Source: Hymenobacter negativus (lineage in GTDB: Bacteria; Bacteroidota; Bacteroidia; Cytophagales; Hymenobacteraceae). Taken from it: a stretch of 64,000 bases of DNA. The translations under genes and the position numbers were made by a program. Shown piece after piece: positions 9,481 to 18,438 of the stretch (the stretch's first letter is position 1; each line of letters opens with the position of its first letter). The notes below the pieces were generated by a model. That model was not told the DNA's origin. It saw only the letters and a program-made list of their open reading frames with translations, and did no database searches. The stretch lies in the NCBI RefSeq assembly GCF_017571495.1, contig NZ_JAGETZ010000006.1:186001-250000 (forward strand), read 5' to 3'.

Positions 9481-9597
9481 AGCAGTTTCGCATCAGTAGC
9501 TAGTAGCGCGAACTTTCAGTTCGCGTCTTGGAATGACTGCCAAGCGGCGCAGGGACGCGAACTGAAAGTTCGCGCTACCATTGAATGCGAAACTGCT
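9481..9597. repeat. Palindromic interspersed repeat, copy 1
   Basis: The core at 9503-9578 begins GTAGCGCGAACTTTCAGTTC and ends with the near-complement. Each arm is itself a small palindrome (GCGAACTTTCAGTTCGC). An outer inverted repeat, AGCAGTTTCGCAT at 9481-9493 and its complement at 9585-9597, encloses it. Other copies are at 21170-21255 and 52784-52859. No transposase is nearby. The rest of the gap 9427-9919 holds only the stem-loop at 9724-9781 and a diverged repeat at 9858-9882. Confidence 0.85.
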
Positions 9598-9723
9598 TTA
9601 AGCTTGCATACCGAAGTGCGGTACAGATAATAATGCCCCTACCAAGGCTGCGCCGATTACTCCAAATTGTGGGGCGCAAGTGTGGCGCAGCCTCCTCGCG
9701 GCAAGAGTTGCCTGCATGAGGAA

Positions 9724-9781
9724 AAAATCCGCGTAGCAGTGACAGATTACCAGCTGGTTCTGTCACTGCTACGCGGATTTT
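9724..9781 (-). terminator. Strong stem-loop, probable terminator for the GH43 gene
   Basis: Perfect 22-bp inverted repeat (9724-9745 and 9760-9781; arm AAAATCCGCGTAGCAGTGAC...). On the minus strand the stem is followed by a run of T, fitting termination about 140 bp beyond the GH43 stop at 9920. Confidence 0.55.
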
Positions 9782-9857
9782 AAATAAGTGAGATGGTGAT
9801 TCGCTACAGCTCTGTCGCCGCATCACGGCTACTTCAAAGCGGGGTCATCGGTGGCAA

Positions 9858-9882
9858 GATTCTTTACTGCGCTCAGTATGAC
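9858..9882. repeat. Diverged intergenic repeat related to the one at 57951-57975
   Basis: The complement reads GTCATACTGAGCGCAGTAAAG, close to TCATGCAGAGCGCAGCGAAG found at 57951-57970. It looks like a short interspersed intergenic sequence family. Confidence 0.45.
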
Positions 9883-9919
9883 AGAAGGAGAGGCAACCTG
9901 TCAACAGCGCGCATTCAAA

Positions 9920-11482
9920 CTACCGCTTGTTGAGGACGATGAAGTTGTTGAATGTGGCCGTTGTGTGTTCGGCACCTTGGGCGATGAGGGCTACGCGCAC
10001 GCCGCGGTCCCATGGCGGGAGGTAAGTACCGTTGAGGGTGAAGCTCTCGGTGGGCAGGGGCTGCCAGGTGGCGCCGTCGGTGCTGTAGGCGAAGCGGTAG
10101 CGCTGGCCGCCCCACACTTCGAGACGGAGCGTAAGGGTGTCACAGGGCTCAACGTAGGCTTGAGCGAGGCACTGCTGCTTGCCACTCTTCACGTGCCAGA
10201 TTTGCACCTGACCATTGCCTGCCATGAGCGCCAGAGCGTTGTAAGGGTCACCCACGGCAGCAAGGCCGGCGAAAGTGTCAACGGGCAGGTTGGTGAAGTC
10301 GAGGGTGGTAGCGGCTTTATAGGTGGCGGCGTGGGTGCGGCGGGCAATGATGGTGCCGAGGCGCGAGGCCCCGGCGGTGAGGTGCAACTGGCCGTGGCGC
10401 ACGGTAGTAGTAGGCTTGGGTGCCGTGATGGGCCACTGCCAAGCCAGGCCAAGGGCTTCGCCCTCAAACTCATCCGTGATGTTGAACTGAGTCATGTCGG
10501 CGAGCGCCGGGGCCTGGGGGCTGCGGTTCACGAACTCAGGCCACTCCTGTGCATTCCAGGTGAACTCGCTGAGGAGGCCCTGGCGGCCTACGAATTCGTG
10601 GCTTTCGGCCGCGTAGGCATGATGCAGCAGGAACCAGCGGCCATCCATTTCGGTCACGGTGCCGTGGCCGGGGCACTTCCACACATCGTTGCGGTCGAGG
10701 ATGGGATTCTGCTGATGCTTTTCCCAAGGACCCAGCAGGTTGCGGGAGCGGGCTACGCCAGTGGCATAGTTACAGCCCTTGCCGCAGCAGCTGTTACCAG
10801 CGTAGAACATGTAGTACCAGCCGCCGTGGCGCACCAGCGCCGAGCCTTCCACCAGCGGCCCTTCCCAACGCACGTCGTTGGTAAACAGCTCGGTGGCCTC
10901 GCCGATGAGGGCAGTGCGCTCGTCGTTCAGGCGCTGAGCCCAGATGGGGGTTTCCTGCTGGCAGGAATTGCCGTCCTCTTTCCAGATGAGGAAGAGGTCG
11001 CCGTTTTCATCGGGCATGGCAAAGCCGTCGATGGAGCCGGCTTCCTGGCCTACCAAGGGACCGTGGTCATGGTAGGGGCCGGCGGGGTGGTCGGCGCTGG
11101 CTACGGCTACGCACAGCATGCCGCCCTGCTTGCTACGGGCAGTATAATACAGGTAGGTGCGGCCATTTTCGTAATGAAACTCCGGCGCCCAGAAGTTGGA
11201 GCTGGCCCAGTCGGGCAGCTTCTCGGGGAAGATGTGGCCGACCAGCTCCCAATCAAGCAGGTTTTTGGAGGAGAAGATGGGAAACACAGCACCCCACTCG
11301 GCGGAAGTGGCACTGGCCCAATAGGTATCACCTATTTTCGTGATGGTGGGGTCAGGGAAATCGCCAGGCAGTACGACATGGTCGTAGGAAGTGCGGGCGG
11401 GAGCAGTTTCGGCAGGCGAAACATGCGAAATGGCCAAATGGGCCAAATGTTCTAGTTCGATGGACACGGTGGGAGGGTACAA
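9920..11482 (-). CDS. Glycoside hydrolase family 43 enzyme
   Basis: About 520 residues. The five-bladed GH43 propeller carries the expected acidic triad: D44 in PGDFPDPTI (general base), D152 in GSIDGFAM (pKa modulator) and E212 in EGPLVEGSALV (general acid). From about residue 325 a concanavalin-like beta-sandwich of the GH43 C2 type follows (ITDEFEGEALGLAWQW ... TFAGLAAVGDPYNALALM). The family cleaves arabinosides, xylosides or related beta-linked sugars; which one cannot be told. The start is unclear: no ATG exists in frame upstream, only TTG at 11482 or GTG near 11467, and no signal peptide is visible. The enzyme is therefore either cytoplasmic or has lost its original N-terminus. Confidence 0.85.
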   Translation of the reverse strand: MYPPTVSIELEHLAHLAISHVSPAETAPARTSYDHVVLPGDFPDPTITKIGDTYWASATSAEWGAVFPIFSSKNLLDWELVGHIFPEKLPDWASSNFWAPEFHYENGRTYLYYTARSKQGGMLCVAVASADHPAGPYHDHGPLVGQEAGSIDGFAMPDENGDLFLIWKEDGNSCQQETPIWAQRLNDERTALIGEATELFTNDVRWEGPLVEGSALVRHGGWYYMFYAGNSCCGKGCNYATGVARSRNLLGPWEKHQQNPILDRNDVWKCPGHGTVTEMDGRWFLLHHAYAAESHEFVGRQGLLSEFTWNAQEWPEFVNRSPQAPALADMTQFNITDEFEGEALGLAWQWPITAPKPTTTVRHGQLHLTAGASRLGTIIARRTHAATYKAATTLDFTNLPVDTFAGLAAVGDPYNALALMAGNGQVQIWHVKSGKQQCLAQAYVEPCDTLTLRLEVWGGQRYRFAYSTDGATWQPLPTESFTLNGTYLPPWDRGVRVALIAQGAEHTTATFNNFIVLNKR

Positions 11483-11931
11483 GGAGGATAGAAAAAGAAA
11501 GCCAGCTGACTGGTGAAAAGCTTTCTATGTTAAAGGTAGGGGTTTGGAATAACTATTGGGGGTGAAATGTGATTTTTTCAGATGAACGTGCAGAAATAAT
11601 CGGTGAATAAACCATTGCACCGGCCCAGGCTTGCCGAGGGAGTGTAAGGTGGCTGCTGGTAAAACAAGCTTCTAATATGTGCTGAAAGCCATATTTGGGT
11701 GTAGTGTGTCCACGTAGGTAGCAATGCAGAATTCAGGCCAACCTTCCTTTGTGAGGAGTGCTAGAGTCAGGTAAAATTTGACTATGGCAAGAAAGTAGAT
11801 TGTTTATTAATTTGAGTTGACGGCAACGTGAATTGCCCTTGCAAAGGGCTTTTGCCCGCCAATACCTTGAATATTGAGAGACCACCCCTCATAAGGCACA
11901 TGTCTGTGGTTTATTGCTAGAACTGGAAATA
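11483..11931. other. Gene-free stretch
   Basis: About 450 bp between two minus-strand genes, less GC-rich than its surroundings. No supported ORF, RNA or repeat was seen. It probably contains the promoter of the GH43 gene. Confidence 0.4.
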
Positions 11932-11960
11932 AAAAGAGCCTCCCAAAAGGAGGCTCTTTT
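11932..11960 (-). terminator. Terminator after the Omp28-like gene
   Basis: AAAAGAGCCTCC, five-base loop, GGAGGCTCTTTT. Located 20 bp beyond the stop of the minus-strand gene ending at 11980. Confidence 0.85.
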
Positions 11961-11979
11961 CCTAAATATTCTTAAATGG

Positions 11980-13911
11980 TTAGTGCACTACGGAGAGGTG
12001 TTTGGTAACACTGCCTTCGGCGGTCCGGATGGTTACGCTATATACACCGCCGCTGAGGGCAGCGGTGTTGATGGCAACGTGCTGCACGCCGGCTGCCATA
12101 TTCGCGTTGGCCGGCGTGGCAACAATGCGGCCGATGGCGTCGATTACATCAACACGCACAGCTGAGGACTTGAGCAACTCGAACGATAGGTCGGTGCGGT
12201 CGGCGGCGGGGTTGGGAGCTAGGGTAGTGCCGGTAGCAGCCACCACGTTGGTCACGGCCGTGGTGTTGGTGGCACGCAAGGTGATATCATCAACGAAGAG
12301 GCTATTGCCATAGTTGCTGGTGGCGCGCAGGGCAAGCATAGCACCGGCCGGCACGGCCGTTACGTCGACGGTGCGCAGGAGCCACTGCGACTGGGTGGGC
12401 AAAAAGCGGGTGATGGTAGCGGGGGCAGTGGCCAGATTGGCCCCGGCCAGGTTCCATATCGAAGTCCAGGTAGTGCCGCAGTTAGTGGAGTATACTACTT
12501 CGAGGCGGTCCTGCTCGGTGGCGTACTGAGCATAAGCCTGCCAGAATTCCAGGGTTTTGGTGCCGCTGGTAGGTAGCACGGCGGCGGGTAGAATGGCGTA
12601 GTTAGCTTCGCCCGAAGGGTAGTCGAAGTTGTTGTGATAGAGCAGGTAAGTGCTGTTGTTGTGGCCAATGTTTGCAGTGTTGCTGCGGGTCAGGAGCCAG
12701 TTGCTGTTATTGGCGTTGGCGTCGAACAGAATCCAGTTGGTGGGCAGGGCACCGCCATTCTCAAAGCCGGTGGACAGGGGCAGCGCGGTACCAGCGTTGT
12801 TATACACCACAATGCTGGCAGTAATTTTATTGTTGCCGCCGTTCACATCTACAGTGCCATTGGGCAGGGCCACGGAGTCGGCGATGACGTGCGAGCCGGG
12901 GGTTACGGTCAGTGCAGGCATGGCGACGGCCGCAGTAGCATTAGCGGCCAGCGAGCCCGTCCAGTTGTAAGTGAGCCAGGCGGTGGCGTCGACCTTGTAG
13001 TAAATCCGGGCCGAGGTAACGGTGGTAGTACCCGTATTCTTCAGTGTCAGCGAGGGCGTAACGGAGGCTGAGCCAGCGGCGCAGGTGAGAGCCGAGGGCA
13101 GGCTTACCTGTGTAGCACCCATGTCAAGGGGCACGGCTACATAGGTAGAGGGCATGGCAAAAGCAATCGACTTATCAGTGTCGTTCTGAATCCAAACGAC
13201 CAGACGGGTTTCATTGGCCGCAGCTTTGTCTACGTAAGATGGTACGCGGCCTTTGAGGGTGATGGTTTGGGTCTGGCCGGCCGTCCAGGCGTTGGAAAGC
13301 TGAGTACCAGCGGCGTTGGGGTACATTTCGCGCACCACGTTGTGAAACTCGGTTTCGCCGTTGGTGCCGGGGGCAGTGGCATAGCGCAGGTGCTCAATAA
13401 GGGCCACGCGCAACTTGAGGTTGGCACCGGCTGGAGCGTAGGCTTGCAACGCAGAGAGGTTGATAGTAGCCCGTACCGAGTCGCCGTTGGCAGTCCACTG
13501 GTGCGCTACGGTGGCACTGAACGGGGCCGCGAGATTCGACGCGTTATCAATGTCCGCTTGGGTAAGGTAGTTGACGTGACCGGGGCTGGTAGTGCCCACG
13601 CCCTGTATGGTGCCGTCGAGGCGGCCGTAGGGGGCGAAGGGCACGCTGTAATACGACAGGCGGGCGTTGGTGACGGTGGTGTAAGCGTTGTAGATGGGGC
13701 CAGCCGATGGGATGGGGCTCTGGTACTTAATCAGCAGCACCTTTGAGGGGTTGGTGCCAGCGGCGAGCAGGGTGTTGAGGCCGGGGTTGGAGGCAGCGCA
13801 GGGTGCGCAATTCTCGCCCGAAAACTCTTCGTACAGTGCGAGGCGGTTTTGGGCGTGGACGGCCGTGGTCCCAAGCGCTGCAATGGCGGTAACAAGTACT
13901 AGTTTTCTCAT
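11980..13911 (-). CDS. Omp28-like, thioredoxin-fold secreted protein with T9SS sorting domain
   Basis: 643 residues. A signal peptide (MRKLVLVTAIAALGTTAVHA) is followed by a thioredoxin-like module with a CAPC pair in EEFSGENCAPCAASNPGLN, the signature of the Omp28-related family. The middle has Ig-like and jelly-roll-like segments (FENGGALPTNWILFDANANN, LEFWQAYAQYATEQDRLEVV, SLFVDDITLR). The C-terminus TLAPNPAADRTDLSFELLKS ... LSGGVYSVTIRTAEGSVTKHL is a type A T9SS sorting domain, so the protein should cross the outer membrane by type IX secretion and be anchored or released. The CxxC suggests redox or disulfide chemistry, but no enzymatic role is established. Its terminator is at 11932-11960. 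Confidence 0.85.
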   Translation of the reverse strand: MRKLVLVTAIAALGTTAVHAQNRLALYEEFSGENCAPCAASNPGLNTLLAAGTNPSKVLLIKYQSPIPSAGPIYNAYTTVTNARLSYYSVPFAPYGRLDGTIQGVGTTSPGHVNYLTQADIDNASNLAAPFSATVAHQWTANGDSVRATINLSALQAYAPAGANLKLRVALIEHLRYATAPGTNGETEFHNVVREMYPNAAGTQLSNAWTAGQTQTITLKGRVPSYVDKAAANETRLVVWIQNDTDKSIAFAMPSTYVAVPLDMGATQVSLPSALTCAAGSASVTPSLTLKNTGTTTVTSARIYYKVDATAWLTYNWTGSLAANATAAVAMPALTVTPGSHVIADSVALPNGTVDVNGGNNKITASIVVYNNAGTALPLSTGFENGGALPTNWILFDANANNSNWLLTRSNTANIGHNNSTYLLYHNNFDYPSGEANYAILPAAVLPTSGTKTLEFWQAYAQYATEQDRLEVVYSTNCGTTWTSIWNLAGANLATAPATITRFLPTQSQWLLRTVDVTAVPAGAMLALRATSNYGNSLFVDDITLRATNTTAVTNVVAATGTTLAPNPAADRTDLSFELLKSSAVRVDVIDAIGRIVATPANANMAAGVQHVAINTAALSGGVYSVTIRTAEGSVTKHLSVVH

Positions 13912-14105
13912 ACAGGTGGTGAGGAGAATGAATTGATTATGACGCCTAAGTTAAGTGCTATTACCAATGCTTTGCGTGAAGTGTACTCATTAGTTAAATT
14001 TTTTTTAAGGCATCATACATTGGCTATCAGTAACAAGGCCGGCAACCCGGGAGAAATGAACAAAGAGCCGGCTTCCTATAGAACTAAACCTGCCTGCTTT
14101 GTGCA

Positions 14106-15248
14106 TCAGGTTGCCCTATTGGATTTGAGGCCAAACAATACTCTGAGCAGTGAAAACCGCTGAATCACAGTATACAGGAGCAGCGTGAAGCCGAAGGTGC
14201 CGAGGGCGATAAGCAGGAATTTGGCTGCGTTGGTGGCGGGCCAGCGTAGCACGTAGTAGGCCAGGGCGATGAGGACGGTTTGGTGCAGAATGTAGAAAGG
14301 GAACACGGCTTCGTTGGCGCGCTGGAGGAGGGGGGAGTTGCGGTTGAGGTAGCGGCGGCCGAAACCCACACACACCAGTATCCAGCACCAGCAGTTTAGG
14401 CCTTGTACGGCGCGCTTGATGGCATTGCCGATGAGGGCATAGTAGTAGTCATCGCCCCAGTAGTAGAAGCTGAAGGCGGCCAGGCCCAGCGCAAGGAACA
14501 GGTAGCGTTGCCGCTCGGCAGCTTGCCAGAAGCCGGCCAGGGGGCCGAGGATGTAGCCGTAGATGAACAGCGTGAGGTAGAAAGCGAAGTTGAACCAATC
14601 GGAAACCAGGTTGCGGGTATCGGGCCAGTAGGGGCGGAGCGTAAGTTGGATGAGGATGAGCGGTAAGGCAAAAACCAGCACGGTTCCGGGCCGGCTCAGC
14701 CACTGGCTGAGCTTGGCGAGGAGGGCCTGTCCGGCGGGCCTGCGCAGCTTAAGGAAGAGGGGCAGGCTGAGTAGCGAGAAGGGGAGCAGATAGGCAATAA
14801 ACCAGAGGTGGTTCCAAGTGAAATTGCCCTTCGGCGCGGCGCCGTTGAAGTAGTGAGGGTAGAAATCGAGCAAGGAGGTGTAGTGGGCACCCTCGGACAG
14901 GCGCTGGTAGTAGACCTGCGGCACCACGACGACGACCATGCCGAAAACCAGCGGGAGTAGCAGGCGCTGCACTCGCTCAGCGGCAAACTGGCCAGCGGTG
15001 CGGCGGCCCAGGGCGAAGGTGACACCGACCCCGGATATTACAAACAGCAGGGGCATGCGCCACTGGTTAAGAAATTCCATAGGCAGCTCCAGGGCGGGGC
15101 TGGTGGTCTTGCTCATGATGTGAAAGTTCCAGCCCACGAATACCAGGCCGGTATGGTAGAGGATGAGCAGCCCAAAGGCGAGAACTCGGAGCCAGTCGAG
15201 GTCGTAGCGGCGGGTGGAAGGAAGCGGGAGAACGGTGGTTGGGCTCAT
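14106..15248 (-). CDS. Acyltransferase 3 family integral membrane protein
   Basis: 380 residues with about ten hydrophobic helices. The N-terminal RYDLDWLRVLAFGLLILYHTG is the usual opening of the acyltransferase-3 family (OatA/OpgC type), with the catalytic-type His in LYHT. NQWRMPLLFVISGVGVTFAL and FPFYILHQTVLIAL are further family motifs. Such enzymes move acyl groups onto sugars, glucans or other envelope molecules; the acceptor is not predictable. The gene lies 129 bp downstream of, and on the same strand as, a membrane-anchored AraC regulator (15378-16589) that may control it. Confidence 0.85.
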   Translation of the reverse strand: MSPTTVLPLPSTRRYDLDWLRVLAFGLLILYHTGLVFVGWNFHIMSKTTSPALELPMEFLNQWRMPLLFVISGVGVTFALGRRTAGQFAAERVQRLLLPLVFGMVVVVVPQVYYQRLSEGAHYTSLLDFYPHYFNGAAPKGNFTWNHLWFIAYLLPFSLLSLPLFLKLRRPAGQALLAKLSQWLSRPGTVLVFALPLILIQLTLRPYWPDTRNLVSDWFNFAFYLTLFIYGYILGPLAGFWQAAERQRYLFLALGLAAFSFYYWGDDYYYALIGNAIKRAVQGLNCWCWILVCVGFGRRYLNRNSPLLQRANEAVFPFYILHQTVLIALAYYVLRWPATNAAKFLLIALGTFGFTLLLYTVIQRFSLLRVLFGLKSNRAT

Positions 15249-15377
15249 GGCCGGTGAGGGGAGTAGGTGAATCGATGCTCAAACCTACCGGAGGGCTTCC
15301 CGAACCACGACACGCCTCACAAACCCGGCGTACTACCTTGCGAATTGGGACGTTGTGAATGTGTTAACATGTTGGCA

Positions 15378-16589
15378 TTATTGCGCTAATGCGTTTTTGC
15401 GAAATTGTGAGGGAGTGGTATCGGTGTTCTTTTTAAAGGCGGCATTGAAGGCCGATTTCGAGTTGAAGCCGGCGGCAAACCCAATTTCTTCCAGCTTGAG
15501 GTGGGCGGTTTCGGGGCGCTGAAGCTGGCGTTTTACTTCTTCGATGCGGTAGGTGTTGATGAAGTCGAAGAAGTTCTGCTGGCACTGCTCGTTGATGACC
15601 TGGGAGAGGTGGTGGGGCGGCAGGCGCAACTGGGCAGCCAGGTCGGCGAGGGAAAGGTCGGGATTTTGGTGGGGTTGGTCGGTGGTCATGAGGGTGCGGA
15701 GGCGGGCGAGGATTTCGGCGCTGGTCTCGGAGCTTAGCGCGGTTTTTTCATATTTTCGGCGCGGGGCGTCAGGTTCGGTGGCGGGTGCTTCGGGCGGAGT
15801 CTGCAGGGCCAGAAGGGTGGAGCGGCTGATGGCCCGGCCACTCATGCCATAGAAGAGCACGGCAATGCAAGTGGCCACCCAAACGTCGCCGGCGTCGTTG
15901 ACGTCGGCGGTAGTGTGGTGGAAGTAAGTGGTGGCACCCAGATACACGAGCAGCAGCAGGCCAAAGCCCAGGCCCAAGCGCTTCAGCCAGCCCAGCACCG
16001 GGACCTGGTGGGCGGCGGGGCGGGCCGCCTGCTGGCGTTGGTAGCGGAGCAGCACGCGCAGCTGCAGCCCCAGGTACAACAGCAGGTAGCCGCCCAGCAG
16101 CAGGTAGAACACGCTGTAGAACCGGGTGTAGGTGGCGAACCACCAGAAGTTGTGCATGGCTTCTGGAGCGGCGGGGTGCGGCTGGTGGAACGACTCGGCC
16201 ACGGTGCGCAGCTTCCAGGCGTTGCTCTGGGCGAAGAAGGGAACCATGTAGACGGCGTGCGCGGCGGCGGGCAGGAATAGCAGCAAGTAGCGCGGCCGCC
16301 AGCGAAACGCGGGCTCGGTGAGGCTGCGCGCGTAGAGGTAGAACAGCGGCGAAGCCACAAAATTGAGCGGCTCGGTGAGGCCCACGAAGAAGGGCGCCAA
16401 CTGGATGTAGCCGGAGTAACAGAGTAGAATCTCGACGACGAGCAGAGCTAGGCTGAACACCAGCAGGCCCAGTAGGCGGTTGGAGAGGCGGGCCCCCTGA
16501 GGCGAGAAAAAGAACGTCCAGCTCAGGAACAGCCCCTGGGCGGCGCCCAGCAGAATCAGTACCGACCAGAGGTTGAGAAAGGGCTGCAT
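15378..16589 (-). CDS. Membrane-anchored AraC-family transcriptional regulator
   Basis: 403 residues. The first 240 or so form about seven transmembrane helices (LNLWSVLILLGAAQGLFLSW onward), then a linker, then a C-terminal AraC/XylS double helix-turn-helix (LSLADLAAQLRLPPHHLSQV ... RLEEIGFAAGFNSKSAFNAA-like segment, ending TDTTPSQFRKNALAQ). This architecture is common in Bacteroidota, where a membrane sensor is fused to a DNA-binding domain. The ligand is unknown. Likely target: itself and the acyltransferase gene just downstream. Confidence 0.85.
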   Translation of the reverse strand: MQPFLNLWSVLILLGAAQGLFLSWTFFFSPQGARLSNRLLGLLVFSLALLVVEILLCYSGYIQLAPFFVGLTEPLNFVASPLFYLYARSLTEPAFRWRPRYLLLFLPAAAHAVYMVPFFAQSNAWKLRTVAESFHQPHPAAPEAMHNFWWFATYTRFYSVFYLLLGGYLLLYLGLQLRVLLRYQRQQAARPAAHQVPVLGWLKRLGLGFGLLLLVYLGATTYFHHTTADVNDAGDVWVATCIAVLFYGMSGRAISRSTLLALQTPPEAPATEPDAPRRKYEKTALSSETSAEILARLRTLMTTDQPHQNPDLSLADLAAQLRLPPHHLSQVINEQCQQNFFDFINTYRIEEVKRQLQRPETAHLKLEEIGFAAGFNSKSAFNAAFKKNTDTTPSQFRKNALAQ

Positions 16590-16666
16590 GCGGAAGCGAA
16601 GAGAGTTTGCCGGAGCCAGGAATGGGATGTTAAGCGTGGGGTAAATGTACTTGAGGGGTAGAAATG

Positions 16667-16704
16667 AAGCCGCCCGCTTCCGGTTGGGGGAGCGGGCGGC
16701 TTTT
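16667..16704 (-). terminator. Terminator of the AAGCCGCCCGCT family
   Basis: AAGCCGCCCGCT (16667-16678) pairs with AGCGGGCGGCTT (16691-16702), just beyond the stop of the minus-strand gene ending at 16728. Near-identical hairpins recur at 28375-28411 and 30070-30106. Confidence 0.8.
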
Positions 16705-16727
16705 ACGACGTAGATAACCTGGGGTAG

Positions 16728-17144
16728 TTAGCTGGCTAATTGGGCCATTACATCGGAGAGGGTGGTGAGGCCCCAGTGCGCTGTCAATTTGCCTTCGCGC
16801 AGGCGGTAGATGTCGATGACGTTGATGACGACGGGCTTTTGGGTAGGAGCAAGGCCCAGGAGCTCGCCGGTGTGGATGCCTGTGATGGCTTTGCGGGTGG
16901 TGACTTTGTCGCCTTCGGCTACTTGGTCGAGGATTTCGACTTCTAGGTTGGAGAGGGCGGATTGCAGGATGCGGAGGAAGAAGTAGAACATGCCACCGCG
17001 GCCGGCGTCCATGCCGGCAGGGGCCGAGTGGTTGATGAAGTCAGGCGCCAGCAGTTCTTCGAGGGTATCGACATTGCCCTGGGCAATGCCTTCGTGGTTG
17101 TAGCGGCGAATGATGGCCTTATTTTCTTCGAGGTTGGTGCTCAT
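16728..17144 (-). CDS. SnoaL-like ester cyclase family protein
   Basis: 138 residues with the cystatin-like SnoaL fold pattern: ENKAIIRRYNHEGIAQGNVD at the start, LLAPDFINHSAP, then GDKVTTRKAITGIHTGELLG and INVIDIYRLREGKLTAHWGL near the end. The SnoaL-like polyketide-cyclase/ester-cyclase family includes true cyclases, isomerases and many uncharacterised stand-alone proteins. No polyketide genes lie nearby, so the name describes the fold only. It sits 165 bp downstream of the AraC-type gene ending at 17310, on the same strand. Confidence 0.8.
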   Translation of the reverse strand: MSTNLEENKAIIRRYNHEGIAQGNVDTLEELLAPDFINHSAPAGMDAGRGGMFYFFLRILQSALSNLEVEILDQVAEGDKVTTRKAITGIHTGELLGLAPTQKPVVINVIDIYRLREGKLTAHWGLTTLSDVMAQLAS

Positions 17145-17309
17145 GGCAGCAGCTTTTTTGAGGGTGAAAAAGTATGCTGCAAAATTGGGCGGCGGGGGAG
17201 GGGGCGGGTTAGCGGAAGTTGGTCAAAAAGTGTGGCCGGATGGTCAATGTGTCGGGCAGGGAAAGCACGTCAGACGAGCACAGCGTGCTTTGTTTCGGGA
17301 CAAACTTGC

Positions 17310-18179
17310 TCATCCTACCGCCAGCTTTTGCTGCTTGAACTCGCTGGGGGACACGCCGAAGGTCTTTTTAAAGGCTTCGGAGAAGCTGGAGTGGCTTTCG
17401 TAGCCTACCTGTTGGTACACGGTGCTGGGGGGCTGGTGCTGGTGGCGCAGGAGAGCGGCGGCGTGCTGCATGCGTTGATGCAGGAGCCATTTTTGGGGCG
17501 GGAGGCTGTAAATGGCAGCGAATTTCCGTTGGAAGGTGGACACGCTCATGTGGCTGAGGAAAGCCAGCTCCTCGACGGTGATGGGCTGAGTGAGGTGGGT
17601 TTCGACGACCTGACGCAGGGTGAGCTCGGAAGGCGTGGGGTGGGGGTGGAGTGGGAAGGTGCGCAGGGCGTCGGGGTTGGTGTGGAGCAGGTAGAGGAGC
17701 AGTTCTTGCAGCTTCAGGTGCTGGATTTCGGGGCTGGGAGGCGTGGGGCCGGCCAGCAGGAGGCGCAGGGACTCAATGTAGTTGCGGATAAAGTCATCCT
17801 TAGCGAAGGTGACCAGGGGCGAATGGAGCCCGGTGCCGGGTTGGCGCAGTTGGGCGGCGTGCCGGACGTGAAACTCTTCGAGCACCTGATTGCTGAAGTA
17901 GATAAGGATGCTGCGAAACTGGCCGGCGTCGGAGAGGAGCTCACTGGTGAGGGTGTTGCCGGCGGCCATGAGCAGGATTTCGTCGTGGTAGATGGTGACG
18001 GTGCCGGCGGCCTGCACAATGGTTTTGCGGCCGGCAATGAGCAGGTTGAGCAGGTGGTAGTGCAGTATCAGCTTGTTCTTGACGGAGGGCTGCTGCGAGG
18101 CGTAGCTGCGGATGAGAACGTCGCCCGGGGCAGGGCTGCCGGGCGGGAGCAGGTCGTGGGGAAGATTGAAGACGGTCAT
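17310..18179 (-). CDS. AraC-family transcriptional regulator
   Basis: 289 residues from the ATG at 18179 (MTVFNLPHDLL). A longer frame exists but its extra N-terminus is Ser/Pro/Arg-rich and unlike the family. The N-terminal half looks like a cupin-type sensor (ITIYHDEILLMAAGNTLTSE-like strand pattern). The C-terminal HTH pair is ITVEELAFLSHMSVSTFQRK and VYQQVGYESHSSFSEAFKKT, ending FGVSPSEFKQQ. It is cytoplasmic, unlike the regulator at 15378-16589. The neighbouring SnoaL-like gene is a plausible target. Confidence 0.85.
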   Translation of the reverse strand: MTVFNLPHDLLPPGSPAPGDVLIRSYASQQPSVKNKLILHYHLLNLLIAGRKTIVQAAGTVTIYHDEILLMAAGNTLTSELLSDAGQFRSILIYFSNQVLEEFHVRHAAQLRQPGTGLHSPLVTFAKDDFIRNYIESLRLLLAGPTPPSPEIQHLKLQELLLYLLHTNPDALRTFPLHPHPTPSELTLRQVVETHLTQPITVEELAFLSHMSVSTFQRKFAAIYSLPPQKWLLHQRMQHAAALLRHQHQPPSTVYQQVGYESHSSFSEAFKKTFGVSPSEFKQQKLAVG

Positions 18180-18438
18180 GCGGGGGGCGATGGGTAGCGC
18201 AATATTATTCGGTTTGGGCGAGGCGGAGCGTGATGATGCGGAGCTTGGGGTATTTGGGCACGGGGCACGGGTTACTACATCTGCCCAAATAGGGCGAAGC
18301 AGCCGATTTGTGACGGCCACCTGCTGCGAGATATGCGATGCTGCCAGGATTGATGCAACGTTTGCGGACAGGGGCCGGTCAGGGGGGAACTGGCGGCGCG
18401 GGTGCGCTTGGAGGCCAGAATCTCATTTCTTCCTTCCC

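Noticed and set aside
9851..11455. 534-codon frame antisense to the GH43 gene
   Set aside because: It mirrors the enzyme and has no recognisable features.
16728..17144. Polyketide biosynthesis cluster around the SnoaL-like gene
   Set aside because: No ketosynthase or tailoring genes lie nearby; the fold is widespread in stand-alone proteins.
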